64,000 nucleotides of DNA from an uncultured Lachnospiraceae bacterium (GCA_944384125.1 CALWSF010000014.1:1-64000); one strand, 5' to 3'. Positions 17,530-26,441 are shown, counted from the stretch's first letter. Program-made: numbers and translations. Notes: a model not told the origin generated them from the sequence alone.

Positions 17530-18882
17530 ATGGGAAAATATTTCGGCACTGACGGCTTTCGCGGGGAAGCCAATGTGAGCCTGACGGTGGAGGACGCCTA
17601 CCGGGTAGGTCGTTTTCTCGGATGGTATTACGGACAGAAAAAAGGGGACGGCCGATGCCGGGTTGTGATTGGAAAGGATACAAGAAGAAGCAGTTATATG
17701 TTTGAGTATTCGCTGGTAGCAGGACTTACTGCTTCCGGAGCTGATGCCTATCTGCTTCATGTAACCACGACGCCCAGCGTGTCTTATGTAGTGCGCACAG
17801 AGGAATTTGACTGCGGAATCATGATTTCAGCCAGCCATAATCCCTATTATGACAACGGAATTAAAGTGATCAATGAACGGGGAGAAAAGCTGGAGGAGGA
17901 AGTAATCGGGAAAATCGAGAGCTATCTGGATGGAAAAATGGGCGAGATTCCCTTTGCCCGGCGCGATGCGATTGGCCGTACAGTTGATTTTTCTGCCGGA
18001 CGCAACCGCTATGTGGGCTATCTGATTTCTATCGCTACCAGATCCTTTAAAAATATGAGGGTCGGACTGGACTGTGCCAATGGAAGTGCGTTCTCCATTG
18101 CAAAAAATGTGTTTGATGCGCTGGGAGCCGAAACACATGTGATCAGCAATAGTCCTGATGGACTCAATATCAACACGAACTGTGGTTCCACACATCTTCA
18201 CAAACTGGTTCAGTTTGTGAAGGAAAAACATCTGGATGTGGGATTTGCCTATGACGGAGATGCGGATCGCTGTCTGGCAGTTGACGAGAACGGCGAGATA
18301 ATCGATGGCGATAAAATTATGTTTATCTGCGGAAAATATATGAAGGAGCAGGGGACACTGGTAAATAATACGATAGTTACCACTGTCATGTCTAATTTCG
18401 GGCTCTATAAGGCGCTTGACCGGGAAGGAATCTCTTATGAGAAAACGGCTGTCGGCGACAAATACGTTTATGAGAATATGGCGCAGAACGGTCACTGTCT
18501 GGGCGGGGAGCAGTCGGGACACATTATATTCAGCAAACATGCTACGACCGGAGACGGAATCCTGACATCTCTTAAACTGATGGAAGTCATTCTGGAGAAA
18601 AAGCAGACGCTTGGGAAGCTGGCGTCCGAGGTGGATATTTATCCGCAGGTGCTGAAAAATGTGAAGGTAAAGAGCAAACTGGAGGCTCAGGATGATCCGG
18701 ATGTGCAGGCTGAGGTGGCGCGGGTGGCTGTGGAGCTTGGCGACACGGGCCGTATTCTTCTTCGCCAGAGCGGCACGGAACCCTTGATCCGTGTGATGGT
18801 AGAGGCACAGACAGACGAACTGTGTGAGCGTTTTGTGGATCGGGTTATTGCTGTAATGGAGAGAAAAGGTCACTGTATCTGA
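17530..18882 (+). CDS. glmM: Phosphoglucosamine mutase
   Basis: Interconverts glucosamine 6-phosphate and glucosamine 1-phosphate for UDP-GlcNAc and peptidoglycan. The phosphoserine is Ser102 in ISASHNP, the metal loop is DGDADRC, and the C-terminal phosphate loop reads RQSGTEPLIRVMVE, which favours GlmM over phosphomannomutase. The 450-residue length fits. AGGAGG lies 9 bases before the ATG. Confidence 0.92.
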   Translation: MGKYFGTDGFRGEANVSLTVEDAYRVGRFLGWYYGQKKGDGRCRVVIGKDTRRSSYMFEYSLVAGLTASGADAYLLHVTTTPSVSYVVRTEEFDCGIMISASHNPYYDNGIKVINERGEKLEEEVIGKIESYLDGKMGEIPFARRDAIGRTVDFSAGRNRYVGYLISIATRSFKNMRVGLDCANGSAFSIAKNVFDALGAETHVISNSPDGLNINTNCGSTHLHKLVQFVKEKHLDVGFAYDGDADRCLAVDENGEIIDGDKIMFICGKYMKEQGTLVNNTIVTTVMSNFGLYKALDREGISYEKTAVGDKYVYENMAQNGHCLGGEQSGHIIFSKHATTGDGILTSLKLMEVILEKKQTLGKLASEVDIYPQVLKNVKVKSKLEAQDDPDVQAEVARVAVELGDTGRILLRQSGTEPLIRVMVEAQTDELCERFVDRVIAVMERKGHCI

Positions 18883-18930
18883 CAGGATTGATGGCTGTGA
18901 GTCTGTGATTCAGTTGAAAGGGATGAGGCG

Positions 18931-19434
18931 ATGAGAGAACAGCTGACGGAGAGCGACGTAAAAAAAATTGAAGAGGAAATAGAATACCGGAAGCTTGTGG
19001 TTCGCCGGGAAGCTATCGAGGCGGTAAAGGAGGCCAGAGCTCAGGGTGATCTGAGCGAAAACTTTGAGTATTATGCGGCCAAGAAAGATAAAAACCGGAA
19101 TGAAAGCCGAATCCGTTATCTGGAAAACATGCTGAAAAATGCCCGCATTGTTTCCGATGTTTCCAGACCGGATGAAGTGGGTATGAATGATACAGTAACA
19201 CTTTATTTTGAAGATGATGACGAGGAGGAGACATACCGTCTTGTGACGAGTATCCGCGGAAATTCGCTGAAAGGTCTCATAAGCATTGAATCGCCGTTAG
19301 GAAAGGCAATTCGGGGCCGGCATGTCGGGGAACGGGCGGAAGTTCGTGTAAATGACAGGAGCAGCTACACAGTAGTCATCAGAAAAATTGAAAAAACCGG
19401 CGAGGAGGACTCGGATCGGATAAGAAGTTACTGA
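18931..19434 (+). CDS. greA: GreA/GreB family transcription elongation factor
   Basis: Rescues backtracked RNA polymerase by stimulating transcript cleavage. The N-terminal coiled coil carries the tip motif QGDLSENFEYY with Asp40 and Glu43, the acids that enter the polymerase secondary channel. The C-terminal FKBP-like part contains SPLGKAIRGRHVG. At 167 residues it is slightly longer than typical GreA because of a charged tail. GGGATGAGG precedes the ATG. Paralogues are common in Clostridia, so this may not be the main GreA. Confidence 0.88.
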   Translation: MREQLTESDVKKIEEEIEYRKLVVRREAIEAVKEARAQGDLSENFEYYAAKKDKNRNESRIRYLENMLKNARIVSDVSRPDEVGMNDTVTLYFEDDDEEETYRLVTSIRGNSLKGLISIESPLGKAIRGRHVGERAEVRVNDRSSYTVVIRKIEKTGEEDSDRIRSY

Positions 19435-19458
19435 TTATAGCAGAAAGGCGGGGATAAA

Positions 19459-19986
19459 ATGTCAGATGATGTAATTAAAGCGATGCTTGAGAGAAGAAGT
19501 GTCAGGAGTTTCCGGCCGGATGCCGTTCCGGAAGAACTGATATCTGCCATTGCTGAGGCGGGGACGTATGCGCCTACCGGAATGGGAAAGCAGTCCCCTG
19601 TTATTATTGCAGTAACAGATCGAAAGGTAAGAGATCAGCTGTCTGCACTCAATGCGGAGATTGTGGGGAGACCCGGTACGGATCCATTTTACGGGGCGCC
19701 TGCCGTTTTTGTGGTTCTGGCCGATAAATCGGTTCCGACTCATGTATATGACGGAAGCCTTGTAATGGGAAATATGCTTCTCGCAGCGTCTGCTCTTGGT
19801 CTGGGAGCATGCTGGATTCACAGGGCAAAGGAGACCTTTGAGCGTGAAGAGGGCAGAGAGATTCTTAATCGTCTGGGAATCAGCGGCGATTATGAGGGAA
19901 TCGGAAACTGTGTTGTGGGCTATCCTGCTGAGCCTCCCAAACCGGCGGCGCCCCGCAAGGAAAATTATGTCTATTATCTGAAATAA
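19459..19986 (+). CDS. Nitroreductase family protein
   Basis: FMN-dependent oxidoreductase of the nitroreductase fold, 175 residues. RRSVRSF (12-18) and APTGMGKQ form the N-terminal FMN site; LLAASALGLGACWI (about 110-123) and the late GYPAE are typical. The substrate cannot be told from sequence. AAAGGCGGGG precedes the ATG, 24 bases after greA. A terminator follows. Confidence 0.88.
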   Translation: MSDDVIKAMLERRSVRSFRPDAVPEELISAIAEAGTYAPTGMGKQSPVIIAVTDRKVRDQLSALNAEIVGRPGTDPFYGAPAVFVVLADKSVPTHVYDGSLVMGNMLLAASALGLGACWIHRAKETFEREEGREILNRLGISGDYEGIGNCVVGYPAEPPKPAAPRKENYVYYLK

Positions 19987-20015
19987 TGCGGGCAGTGAGA
20001 CAACACTGTACCTGT

Positions 20016-20058
20016 AAGCGGCAGATTTTTTCTGGAAGTCAGAAATTTGCCGCTTTTA
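20016..20058 (+). terminator. Terminator after the nitroreductase gene
   Basis: AAGCGGCA and TGCCGCTT pair, extended by a nearly complete ATTTTTTCTG/CAGAAATT stem, followed by TTATT. Confidence 0.8.
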
Positions 20059-20200
20059 TTGTGCCGGCATATCCGGGAAATAATGGTAAAAATCAGGGGA
20101 TATGCTGTCTGGCCGGTAGAAAAGTACAGGTAGCTGTGTTATGATAACGTTAAGAATAAAATTATAATATAGAGATGGAAAGGATAATTGATGCATAATT

Positions 20201-21547
20201 ATGGAAAACGGAAAGCAGGCTGAAACTGAAAGGAAAAAGCAGAAAGACGGGAGTTGCCGGAAGATGCATAAGAGCCCGGAAGGCAGGATGGGGATAGAGG
20301 TTGCCGGATTTCCTCTTCCTCTCTATCTGGGGATTCTGGCACTGGTAATAATCTGCATGTATACGGGCTGTATTCCGGAGGGGCTGGTCGGAGGCCTGAT
20401 AGTTCTGATGGTAATCGGAGAGGGGTTAAATACACTGGGGAACAGTATTCCGATAGTCCGGACTTACCTGGGAGGCTCTGTTATCTGCATACTGGGAGCT
20501 GCCGTTATACAGTCCTTTGAGTTTATACCGGAAGATACACATATTATTCTGGACAATTTTGTAAATAAAGAAGGTTTTCTTGTCTTTTATATTTCTGCCC
20601 TGATTACAGGGAGCCTTTTTAATATTGACAGGAATCTGCTTCTTAAAGGAACAGTAAAGCTGCTGCCGACTGCTTTTATGGCTCTGGCGGTGGGGGTATC
20701 ACTGTCAGGGCTTCTCGGCATGGTTATGGGAGATACATTTCTGGAAGGGGTTCTTTATATAGGAATTCCCATGACCAGCGGGGGCATGACAGCCGGCTCT
20801 GTTCCGCTCTCCGCTATGTATGCGTCAGTTCTGGGCAGAGATGCGGGAGACATTCTGACACAGATCGCTCCGGCCACAGTTCTGGGGAACTGTGTGGCCA
20901 TAGTGCTAGGCGGGCTTGCCAATAACCTTGGAGACAGGCGGCCGAAGCTTACAGGAAACGGCAGACTGGTAAATGACGGGCACGAGGTGCCGGCACAGCC
21001 GCCTATGAAACCGACGTTTGCGCTTCTCTGTACAGGACTTGTTATTTCAATTGCCTTTTATCAGCTGGGAGCGCTCTGCCACCATTTTATTGAGATTGTA
21101 CCGGCTTATGCATGGATGATTATTGCGGTCGTTCTGGTAAAAGGAACGGGAATTCTTTCGCCGCGGCTTGAAGACGCCGCGCGGGAGTGGGGGCAGTTTG
21201 CAATTCATAGCTGGACGGCAGCAGCGCTCACGGGAATAGGGGCGACACTGATTGATCTGAAAACGATTCTCCATACAATTACACCGTTTTATCTCCTCAC
21301 AGTCGTTTTAGTGGTGGCAGCGATAACAGTGACAGCGGCAGTAGTGGGAAAATGGATGGGCTTTTATCCGCTGGAATCTTCTATCGCAGCGGGTATGTGT
21401 ACGACAAATATGGGCGGATCGGGGAATGTGGCGGTTCTCAGCAGTGCGAAGAGAATGGAGTTGTTGCCTTTCGCGCAGATTGTGACCAGATCCTGCGGGG
21501 CCGTTATGCTGACTCTTGGGGGAATTCTGGTTCAGCTTCTGTCATGA
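20201..21547 (+). CDS. 2-hydroxycarboxylate transporter family protein (CitS/CimH-like)
   Basis: Secondary carrier for citrate, malate or lactate-type hydroxyacids, normally coupled to sodium or protons. About 11 hydrophobic segments are visible after a 25-residue polar lead. The two family re-entrant-loop motifs are present as TSGGMTAGSVPLS (mid-protein) and NMGGSGNVAVLS (near the C-terminus). The start is uncertain: ATG 20201 has no good ribosome binding site, while AAAGGA upstream fits a ten-codon ORF at 20191-20223 overlapping it, and ATG 20264 (GGGAG 10 bases upstream) is a credible alternative. It is followed after 21 bases by a EutH-like permease. Confidence 0.87.
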   Translation: MENGKQAETERKKQKDGSCRKMHKSPEGRMGIEVAGFPLPLYLGILALVIICMYTGCIPEGLVGGLIVLMVIGEGLNTLGNSIPIVRTYLGGSVICILGAAVIQSFEFIPEDTHIILDNFVNKEGFLVFYISALITGSLFNIDRNLLLKGTVKLLPTAFMALAVGVSLSGLLGMVMGDTFLEGVLYIGIPMTSGGMTAGSVPLSAMYASVLGRDAGDILTQIAPATVLGNCVAIVLGGLANNLGDRRPKLTGNGRLVNDGHEVPAQPPMKPTFALLCTGLVISIAFYQLGALCHHFIEIVPAYAWMIIAVVLVKGTGILSPRLEDAAREWGQFAIHSWTAAALTGIGATLIDLKTILHTITPFYLLTVVLVVAAITVTAAVVGKWMGFYPLESSIAAGMCTTNMGGSGNVAVLSSAKRMELLPFAQIVTRSCGAVMLTLGGILVQLLS

Positions 21548-21568
21548 TAAAATTAGGAGACTGAGGAA

Positions 21569-22660
21569 ATGAATATATTTGTGGCACTGATGCTGATTTT
21601 TGCGGCAATTGGACTTTTGGATAAGATTTTGGGCGGTAAATTGGGGTTTGCGCCGGATTTTGATAAGGGACTGACAACTATGGGGGGACTGGCACTGTCC
21701 ACTGTGGGATTCTATTCCATAGGGGTCAGCTATGTTCAGAATCATGCGGAGGAAATTGCAGGTGCGGCGGAAAATATGCCGTTTGATCCGTCGCTTGTTC
21801 TGGGGTGTCTGCTGGCTCCGGATATGGGAGCGCTGGGAGTGGCGCAGAGACTGGCTGCTACTCCCCAGATTGCTGTTTTTACAGGCGCGATGGTAGCGGG
21901 AGGTCTGGGCGCTACAATCGGATATCAGCTTCCTGTTTTTCTTGCAGCTGTGGAAAAAGGGGAAATTCCGGAGCTGATGAGAGGATTTATTTTCGGCCTG
22001 ATCACACTTCCGGCCGGACTTGCGGTTGGGGGATGTATGCTGGGCCTTCCTCCGGCAGACATGTTTTTTAATATGATTCCGGTTCTTGCAGTTTGTATTG
22101 TCCTGATTGCCGCATTTTCCATTTATCCGGGATGTACCATGAAGATTTTGATTTTACTCGGCAACCTGATTCGGATAGCGAGCTTTATTCTGTTCGGAAT
22201 AGCGGTTTTCAGTGTTTTTATGCCGGAATATGCGTTTGTGGAGTCTGAGCTGGTGTCAGAAATGCTGTATATGGTTCTGAGAATGGTCATTGTGGCCTGC
22301 GGAGGACTTGTACTGTCACATATAGCGCTGGACAGGCTGCGGGGCCCCATTGAAAAAGCGGGCAGGATGTTGGGAGTTAACAATGAATCGGTAATCGGGC
22401 TGGTTCTCAGCTGCACGCAGAGCCTTGCCATGCTTCCTCTGTTCTCCAGGATGGATCGAAGGGGGAAAATTATAAATGCCGCGTTTTCTGTTGCGGGCGC
22501 CTATGTAGTTGGGGGACAGATGGCCTTTGTTGCTTCTTTGGTGCCGTCTTCATTTCTGACAGCCTACATAGCAAATAAACTGATTGCGGGATGTCTGGCA
22601 GTGCTTGTTGCGCTTGTGTTTGATCGGCGGGCAGTGTCGAAACAGCAGGTATCTGATTAG
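21569..22660 (+). CDS. eutH: EutH-like ethanolamine permease
   Basis: A 363-residue polytopic protein matching EutH: the opening ALMLIFAAIGLLDKILGGKLG, then DKGLTTMGGLALSTVGFYSIG, then LAPDMGALGVAQRLA (about 82-96), and a C-terminal YVVGGQMAF. EutH imports ethanolamine in its protonated form. No other eut gene (ammonia lyase, shell proteins) is nearby; instead it pairs with a hydroxycarboxylate carrier, so its substrate may differ from ethanolamine. A strong UUCG-loop terminator follows directly. Confidence 0.85.
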   Translation: MNIFVALMLIFAAIGLLDKILGGKLGFAPDFDKGLTTMGGLALSTVGFYSIGVSYVQNHAEEIAGAAENMPFDPSLVLGCLLAPDMGALGVAQRLAATPQIAVFTGAMVAGGLGATIGYQLPVFLAAVEKGEIPELMRGFIFGLITLPAGLAVGGCMLGLPPADMFFNMIPVLAVCIVLIAAFSIYPGCTMKILILLGNLIRIASFILFGIAVFSVFMPEYAFVESELVSEMLYMVLRMVIVACGGLVLSHIALDRLRGPIEKAGRMLGVNNESVIGLVLSCTQSLAMLPLFSRMDRRGKIINAAFSVAGAYVVGGQMAFVASLVPSSFLTAYIANKLIAGCLAVLVALVFDRRAVSKQQVSD

Positions 22661-22663
22661 CAT

Positions 22664-22690
22664 GGACTCTTCGGAGTCCTTTTTTATTTT
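22664..22690 (+). terminator. Terminator of the 2-HCT/eutH operon
   Basis: GGACTC-ttcg-GAGTCC with a UUCG tetraloop followed by TTTTTTATTTT. Confidence 0.92.
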
Positions 22691-22736
22691 AACAGTTTTC
22701 CGGAAAGGAAAAAGGAAATAGAGAATAGATAATATA

Positions 22737-22783
22737 AAACCGCTGCCCTGCAGATATTTTTACCTGCAAGGCAGCGGTTTTAT
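22737..22783 (-). terminator. Terminator of the hypD operon
   Basis: AAACCGCTGCCcTGCAG pairs with CTGCAaGGCAGCGGTTT; on the minus strand a T-rich stretch follows. It lies 30 bases after the hypD stop. Confidence 0.85.
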
Positions 22784-22815
22784 TTATGTGAGCTAATAAT
22801 GTTTTAATTATCTAA

Positions 22816-25269
22816 TCAACCAAAGTTCTGCTCTGTTCTGTCGATGATCTCATCCTGCAGCGGTTTGTCAAGGTTGCGGAAGTGATCGCTGTAACCAGCA
22901 ACACGAACAATCAGATCCTTGTAGTCCTCCGGATGTTTCTGAGCTTCCTGAAGAAGTTCACGATGAACAACGTTGAACTGAACATGGTGTCCGTCCATGT
23001 TGAAGTAGGTGCGGATGAAGTTAGCCAGGTTGTCAAGGCCTTCCTCGCCTGCAAGAACCTCAGGTGTAAACTTCTGATTCAGAAGAGTACCGCCGGTCTT
23101 TAAGTGATCCATCTTAGCACAGGACTTGATAACAGCTGTCGGGCCGTTTACATCTGCGCCCTTCTCAGGAGAGATACCCTCGGATACCGGTTTGTGAGCC
23201 AGACGTCCGTTGGGGCTTGCGATCATAACATCACCAAAGTACATATGGCAGGTGGTCGGAAGCATATCAACACGGTAGGAACCGCCTCTCATGTTGGGAC
23301 GTGCAGATACATTGTCAACGAAGTAGTTGAAGATATCTTTCATCAGATCGTCAGCGTAATCGTCGTCGTTACCATACTTCGGAGTCTTATTGCAAACCAG
23401 GTTGTGGATATCCTCGTAGCCGACGAAGTCAGCTTTAAGAGCATCCAGAAGCTCAGCCATGGTAAATTTCTTGTTGTCGTATACGTTGTATTTAACAGCG
23501 GACAGACAGTCAGTAATTGTACCGGTACCTACACCCTGGATAACGCTTGTATTGTAGCGGGCGCCGCCTGCGTTGTAGTCCATACCCTTTTCGATACAGT
23601 CATTCGTCAGAATGGAAAGGAACGGAACGGGCATGTACTCGGCAAAGATCTGCTCGATTACGTTGGAGCCGTGAACCTTGATATCAAGGAAGTAGTTAAC
23701 CTGTTTCTTGTATGCTTCCCAGAGTTCCTCATATGTCTTGAAGTCTCTTGCATCGCCTGTCTGAAGACCAAGCTGTTTGCCTGTCATCTGATCAACGCCG
23801 TTGAAAAGTGTCAGCTCAAAGATCTTCGGAAGGTTGAAGTAACCCTGAAGAATGTATGCCTCGGTACCGAAAGCACCTGTCTCAACGCATCCTGAAGAAC
23901 CGCCCTTACGAGCATCCTCAAGAGATTTGCCGGCATTCATAAGCTCCTGGATAATAGCCTCTGTGTTGTAGAATGCAGGCTGTCCCCATCCCTCACGGGC
24001 AATCTCGCAGGCTCTCTTTAAGAATTTCTGCGGGTTCTTGCGGCTGATCTGAACGTTGGAGTTGGGCTGTACCAGTCTCATCTCGTCCATGCAGTCAAGA
24101 ATAATGTAGGAAACTTCGTTTACGCCATCCTCGCCGTTGGGTTTGATACCGCCGGTATTGATGTTGCAGAAGTCTGTATATGTGGAGCTCTCTTTCAGTG
24201 TGATACCTACCTTCGGCGGAGCCGGCTGATTGTAGAATTTAACCCACAGGCACTCCATCAGCTCAAGAGCCTGATCTCTTGTCAGGATGCCGTCCTCAAC
24301 GTCTTTCTCATAGTACGGACCAAGGTGCTGATCGAAATGTCCCGGTGAGTAAGCATCCCAGGGATTCAGCTCCGTGGTAACTGCCAGATGGGTAAACCAG
24401 TAATGCTGGATTGCCTGATAGTAGGTCTGCGGTTTGTGAGCCGGAACAACATCGCAGTTAGCAGCGATCTGAAGCAGCTCAGCTTTTCTCTTTTCGTCTG
24501 TGCACTCAGCAGCCATCTTTCTTGCAAGGTCAGCGTAGCGCTTGCCAAGAATCATAATAGCATCGCAGCAGATGCTCATGGCATTCAGCTGATTCTTCTT
24601 GTCAAGAGCTTTGGGATCATGCATATAGTCAAGGTTTGCAATTGCTTCCTTGATATCATTCTGATAATCCAGATAGCCTTTCTTGAAGATGTTCTCGGAA
24701 CCAACCGTATGTCCCGGTCCACGCTGCTCCATGAACTCTGTGAAAATACCGGCTGCATAAGCTTCTTTCCACTCGTCTGTCATAGCATTCAGGATTTTGT
24801 GACGTGTGGAACGGTTCTCCCAGTAGGGGATGATCATCTCTTCCTGTGTCTTGAGATCCTGCTCGGTAACAGTGAAGTTTACGATCTTACGATCGTTCAT
24901 GTTGCGCATGTCTTCAAGGGTGTGGCAGCAAAGCTCCGGGAATGTGGGAGCAGCCTGCGGGCCATCGCCCTTCTCGCCTACGATAAGCTCATCGTCAGCG
25001 ATTGTGATAGTTTTGTTTGTGAAGAAGTGCTTTAATACGAGTGCTCGCAGCTCCGGAATGGATACGGTTCCCTCATATTTTTTGTAAGCCTCTGTCTCCA
25101 GTACGGCACGCTCCATGTAGATGTGGGGCTGTGTCTCAACGCTGATTTTTCTCAGTCTCTTGATTCGGTCATTCATACCGCGCTCTTTCATGCCTACTGC
25201 AGCCTGATTGATGCCAGCACCGCCGCAGCAGCAGGAATCGCTTGTTTCTAATACTTTTTCGTCAGCCAT
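22816..25269 (-). CDS. hypD: Glycyl radical enzyme, trans-4-hydroxy-L-proline dehydratase (HypD)
   Basis: Oxygen-sensitive enzyme that removes water from trans-4-hydroxyproline to give pyrroline-5-carboxylate. Glycyl radical loop: RVAGYSDHF with Gly792. Catalytic Cys461 and Glu463 are in GSSGCVETG. From the Clostridioides difficile HypD numbering I recall, the substrate residues F152, H160, D278, S334, C434, E436 and Y450 match Phe179, His187, Asp305, Ser361, Cys461, Glu463 and Tyr477 here, all with a constant offset of 27. So 27 residues are added at the N-terminus, including DSCCCGG (11-17). The start is well supported: AGGAGGTT lies 10 bases upstream, overlapping the end of the activase gene. 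No proC is adjacent. Confidence 0.9.
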   Translation of the reverse strand: MADEKVLETSDSCCCGGAGINQAAVGMKERGMNDRIKRLRKISVETQPHIYMERAVLETEAYKKYEGTVSIPELRALVLKHFFTNKTITIADDELIVGEKGDGPQAAPTFPELCCHTLEDMRNMNDRKIVNFTVTEQDLKTQEEMIIPYWENRSTRHKILNAMTDEWKEAYAAGIFTEFMEQRGPGHTVGSENIFKKGYLDYQNDIKEAIANLDYMHDPKALDKKNQLNAMSICCDAIMILGKRYADLARKMAAECTDEKRKAELLQIAANCDVVPAHKPQTYYQAIQHYWFTHLAVTTELNPWDAYSPGHFDQHLGPYYEKDVEDGILTRDQALELMECLWVKFYNQPAPPKVGITLKESSTYTDFCNINTGGIKPNGEDGVNEVSYIILDCMDEMRLVQPNSNVQISRKNPQKFLKRACEIAREGWGQPAFYNTEAIIQELMNAGKSLEDARKGGSSGCVETGAFGTEAYILQGYFNLPKIFELTLFNGVDQMTGKQLGLQTGDARDFKTYEELWEAYKKQVNYFLDIKVHGSNVIEQIFAEYMPVPFLSILTNDCIEKGMDYNAGGARYNTSVIQGVGTGTITDCLSAVKYNVYDNKKFTMAELLDALKADFVGYEDIHNLVCNKTPKYGNDDDYADDLMKDIFNYFVDNVSARPNMRGGSYRVDMLPTTCHMYFGDVMIASPNGRLAHKPVSEGISPEKGADVNGPTAVIKSCAKMDHLKTGGTLLNQKFTPEVLAGEEGLDNLANFIRTYFNMDGHHVQFNVVHRELLQEAQKHPEDYKDLIVRVAGYSDHFRNLDKPLQDEIIDRTEQNFG

Positions 25270-25275
25270 GTTCTC

Positions 25276-26190
25276 TTAACCTCCTATTTTTGTGTTGCTA
25301 AACCCATGTTTCATAAATATATCTTTGAACAGTTCCATACGAGCTTTATCGGGGACTTTCAGGATGTCCTCCTCATATGGTCTGTCAAGCTTTCTGTATT
25401 TGTGCATTCCCGTATTGTGATAGGGAAGCAGATTTACCTGTTTTACACTGATTTGATTGGTCTGCAGGAAATCAATAACCCCGTTCATAAATTCTTCGGT
25501 GGCGTTAACGCCTTCGATGGTTGGAATACGGATATTAATTGTTGCACCGTCTGCGCTCAGCTTTTTCAGGTTTTCCAGAATCAGCTCATTGTCTACGCCG
25601 ATAAAATGTTTATGTACTTCCGGATCCAGTGCCTTGATGTCATACAGGAATGTATCTACATAAGGAAGAATCCTTTTGAAGTTTTCATAAGGTGCATAGC
25701 CGCAGGTATCAATGTTTACACTGTAGCCTTTGTTGTAAAGAACGCGGCAGAGCTTTTCAATGTAATCCATATTCTGGCACATAACTTCGCCGCCTGAAAG
25801 GGTAATTCCTCCGCCGGAATCTTCATAGAACATCCGGTCCTTGTCGGCTTCCTTGACCAGTTCCTGAATTGTGTACTCTTTTCCTGCAATCTCTCTTGCA
25901 TTCTGAAGACACCAGTCGGTACAGACGCCGCATGCTGTACATTTTTCGCGATCCATCACAAGTTTTCCATCCGTAATGGCATTGGCTCCGGTGGGACATC
26001 GCTTAACGCAGGCACCGCATGCTGTACAGCGGTCATGGAAAAGCATCAGTTCCTTCTGATAGCGCTGGCTTTCCGGATTGTGACACCAGATGCAGGAAAG
26101 GGGACATCCTTTAAAGAAAATACTGGTCCTGATTCCGTCTCCGTCATGTACGGAAAACTTCTGGATATTAAATACATATGGAGTGTCCAT
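25276..26190 (-). CDS. Glycyl radical enzyme activase for HypD (radical SAM)
   Basis: Uses S-adenosylmethionine and a [4Fe-4S] cluster to install the glycyl radical in HypD. The 304-residue protein has the radical SAM triad Cys29/Cys33/Cys36 in GCPLSCIWC, then a ferredoxin-like insert with two sets of four Cys (55, 58, 61, 65 and 84, 87, 90, 94), and GITLSGGE. Start 26190 is chosen because GGGAGGTT lies 9 bases upstream; the open frame reaches 56 codons farther without support. It is the first gene of the operon, and its stop codon overlaps the hypD ribosome binding site. Confidence 0.95.
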   Translation of the reverse strand: MDTPYVFNIQKFSVHDGDGIRTSIFFKGCPLSCIWCHNPESQRYQKELMLFHDRCTACGACVKRCPTGANAITDGKLVMDREKCTACGVCTDWCLQNAREIAGKEYTIQELVKEADKDRMFYEDSGGGITLSGGEVMCQNMDYIEKLCRVLYNKGYSVNIDTCGYAPYENFKRILPYVDTFLYDIKALDPEVHKHFIGVDNELILENLKKLSADGATINIRIPTIEGVNATEEFMNGVIDFLQTNQISVKQVNLLPYHNTGMHKYRKLDRPYEEDILKVPDKARMELFKDIFMKHGFSNTKIGG

Positions 26191-26219
26191 GATGCTTATA
26201 ACCTCCCTTTTTAGGAAAA

Positions 26220-26235
26220 CTAGACTACGTTCTAG
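26220..26235. promoter_or_regulatory. Palindrome after the activase promoter, probable operator
   Basis: CTAGA-ctacgt-TCTAG, extended by A/T-rich flanks, lies just downstream of the minus-strand -10 box of the activase-hypD promoter, where a repressor would block initiation. The binding protein is unknown. Confidence 0.5.
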
Positions 26236-26245
26236 CTTTAAGTCT

Positions 26246-26274
26246 ATAATACTACAAACTCTGTAGAAATACAA
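26246..26274 (-). promoter_or_regulatory. Promoter of the activase-hypD operon
   Basis: Minus-strand TTGTAT (26269-26274) and TATTAT (26246-26251), 17-base spacer. Confidence 0.65.
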
Positions 26275-26424
26275 TAGTAATTTGAAAAAAATCAAAATAA
26301 ATTCTTCTTTAACAGACGAATTGTGTAGGAAAACGAAAGTAATCTCTCTCTGAGACAAAATTATTGAGGTGACATTAAAAAAATTAATATGATATATAAA
26401 TAAAAATGAAATTAATGAAATAAA

Positions 26425-26441
26425 TTTTAGTACAACTAAAA
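26425..26441. repeat. Inverted repeat TTTTAGT-aca-ACTAAAA upstream of the tup promoter
   Basis: A perfect 7-3-7 palindrome about 42 bases before the tupA -35 box, in an A/T-rich 200-base stretch (26275-26480) that otherwise shows nothing I recognise. It may be a regulator site for tup or for hypD. Confidence 0.4.

Noticed and set aside
17827-18873. A 348-codon minus-strand open frame
   Set aside because: It lies wholly antisense to glmM, has no ribosome binding site, and its His/Leu-rich composition is that of a shadow frame.
20100-20180. A promoter for the 2-hydroxycarboxylate transporter
   Set aside because: A TATAAT is present at 20163-20168, but no acceptable -35 box lies 16-18 bases upstream.
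23104-25035. Long plus-strand frames over the hypD gene
   Set aside because: Antisense shadows of hypD; no ribosome binding sites, and the hypD frame has full family motifs.
22816-25269. Choline TMA-lyase, isethionate sulfite-lyase or pyruvate formate-lyase for the glycyl radical enzyme
   Set aside because: The residues Phe179, His187, Asp305, Ser361 and Tyr477 match the hydroxyproline dehydratase set at a constant offset, and there is no CC pair as in pyruvate formate-lyase.
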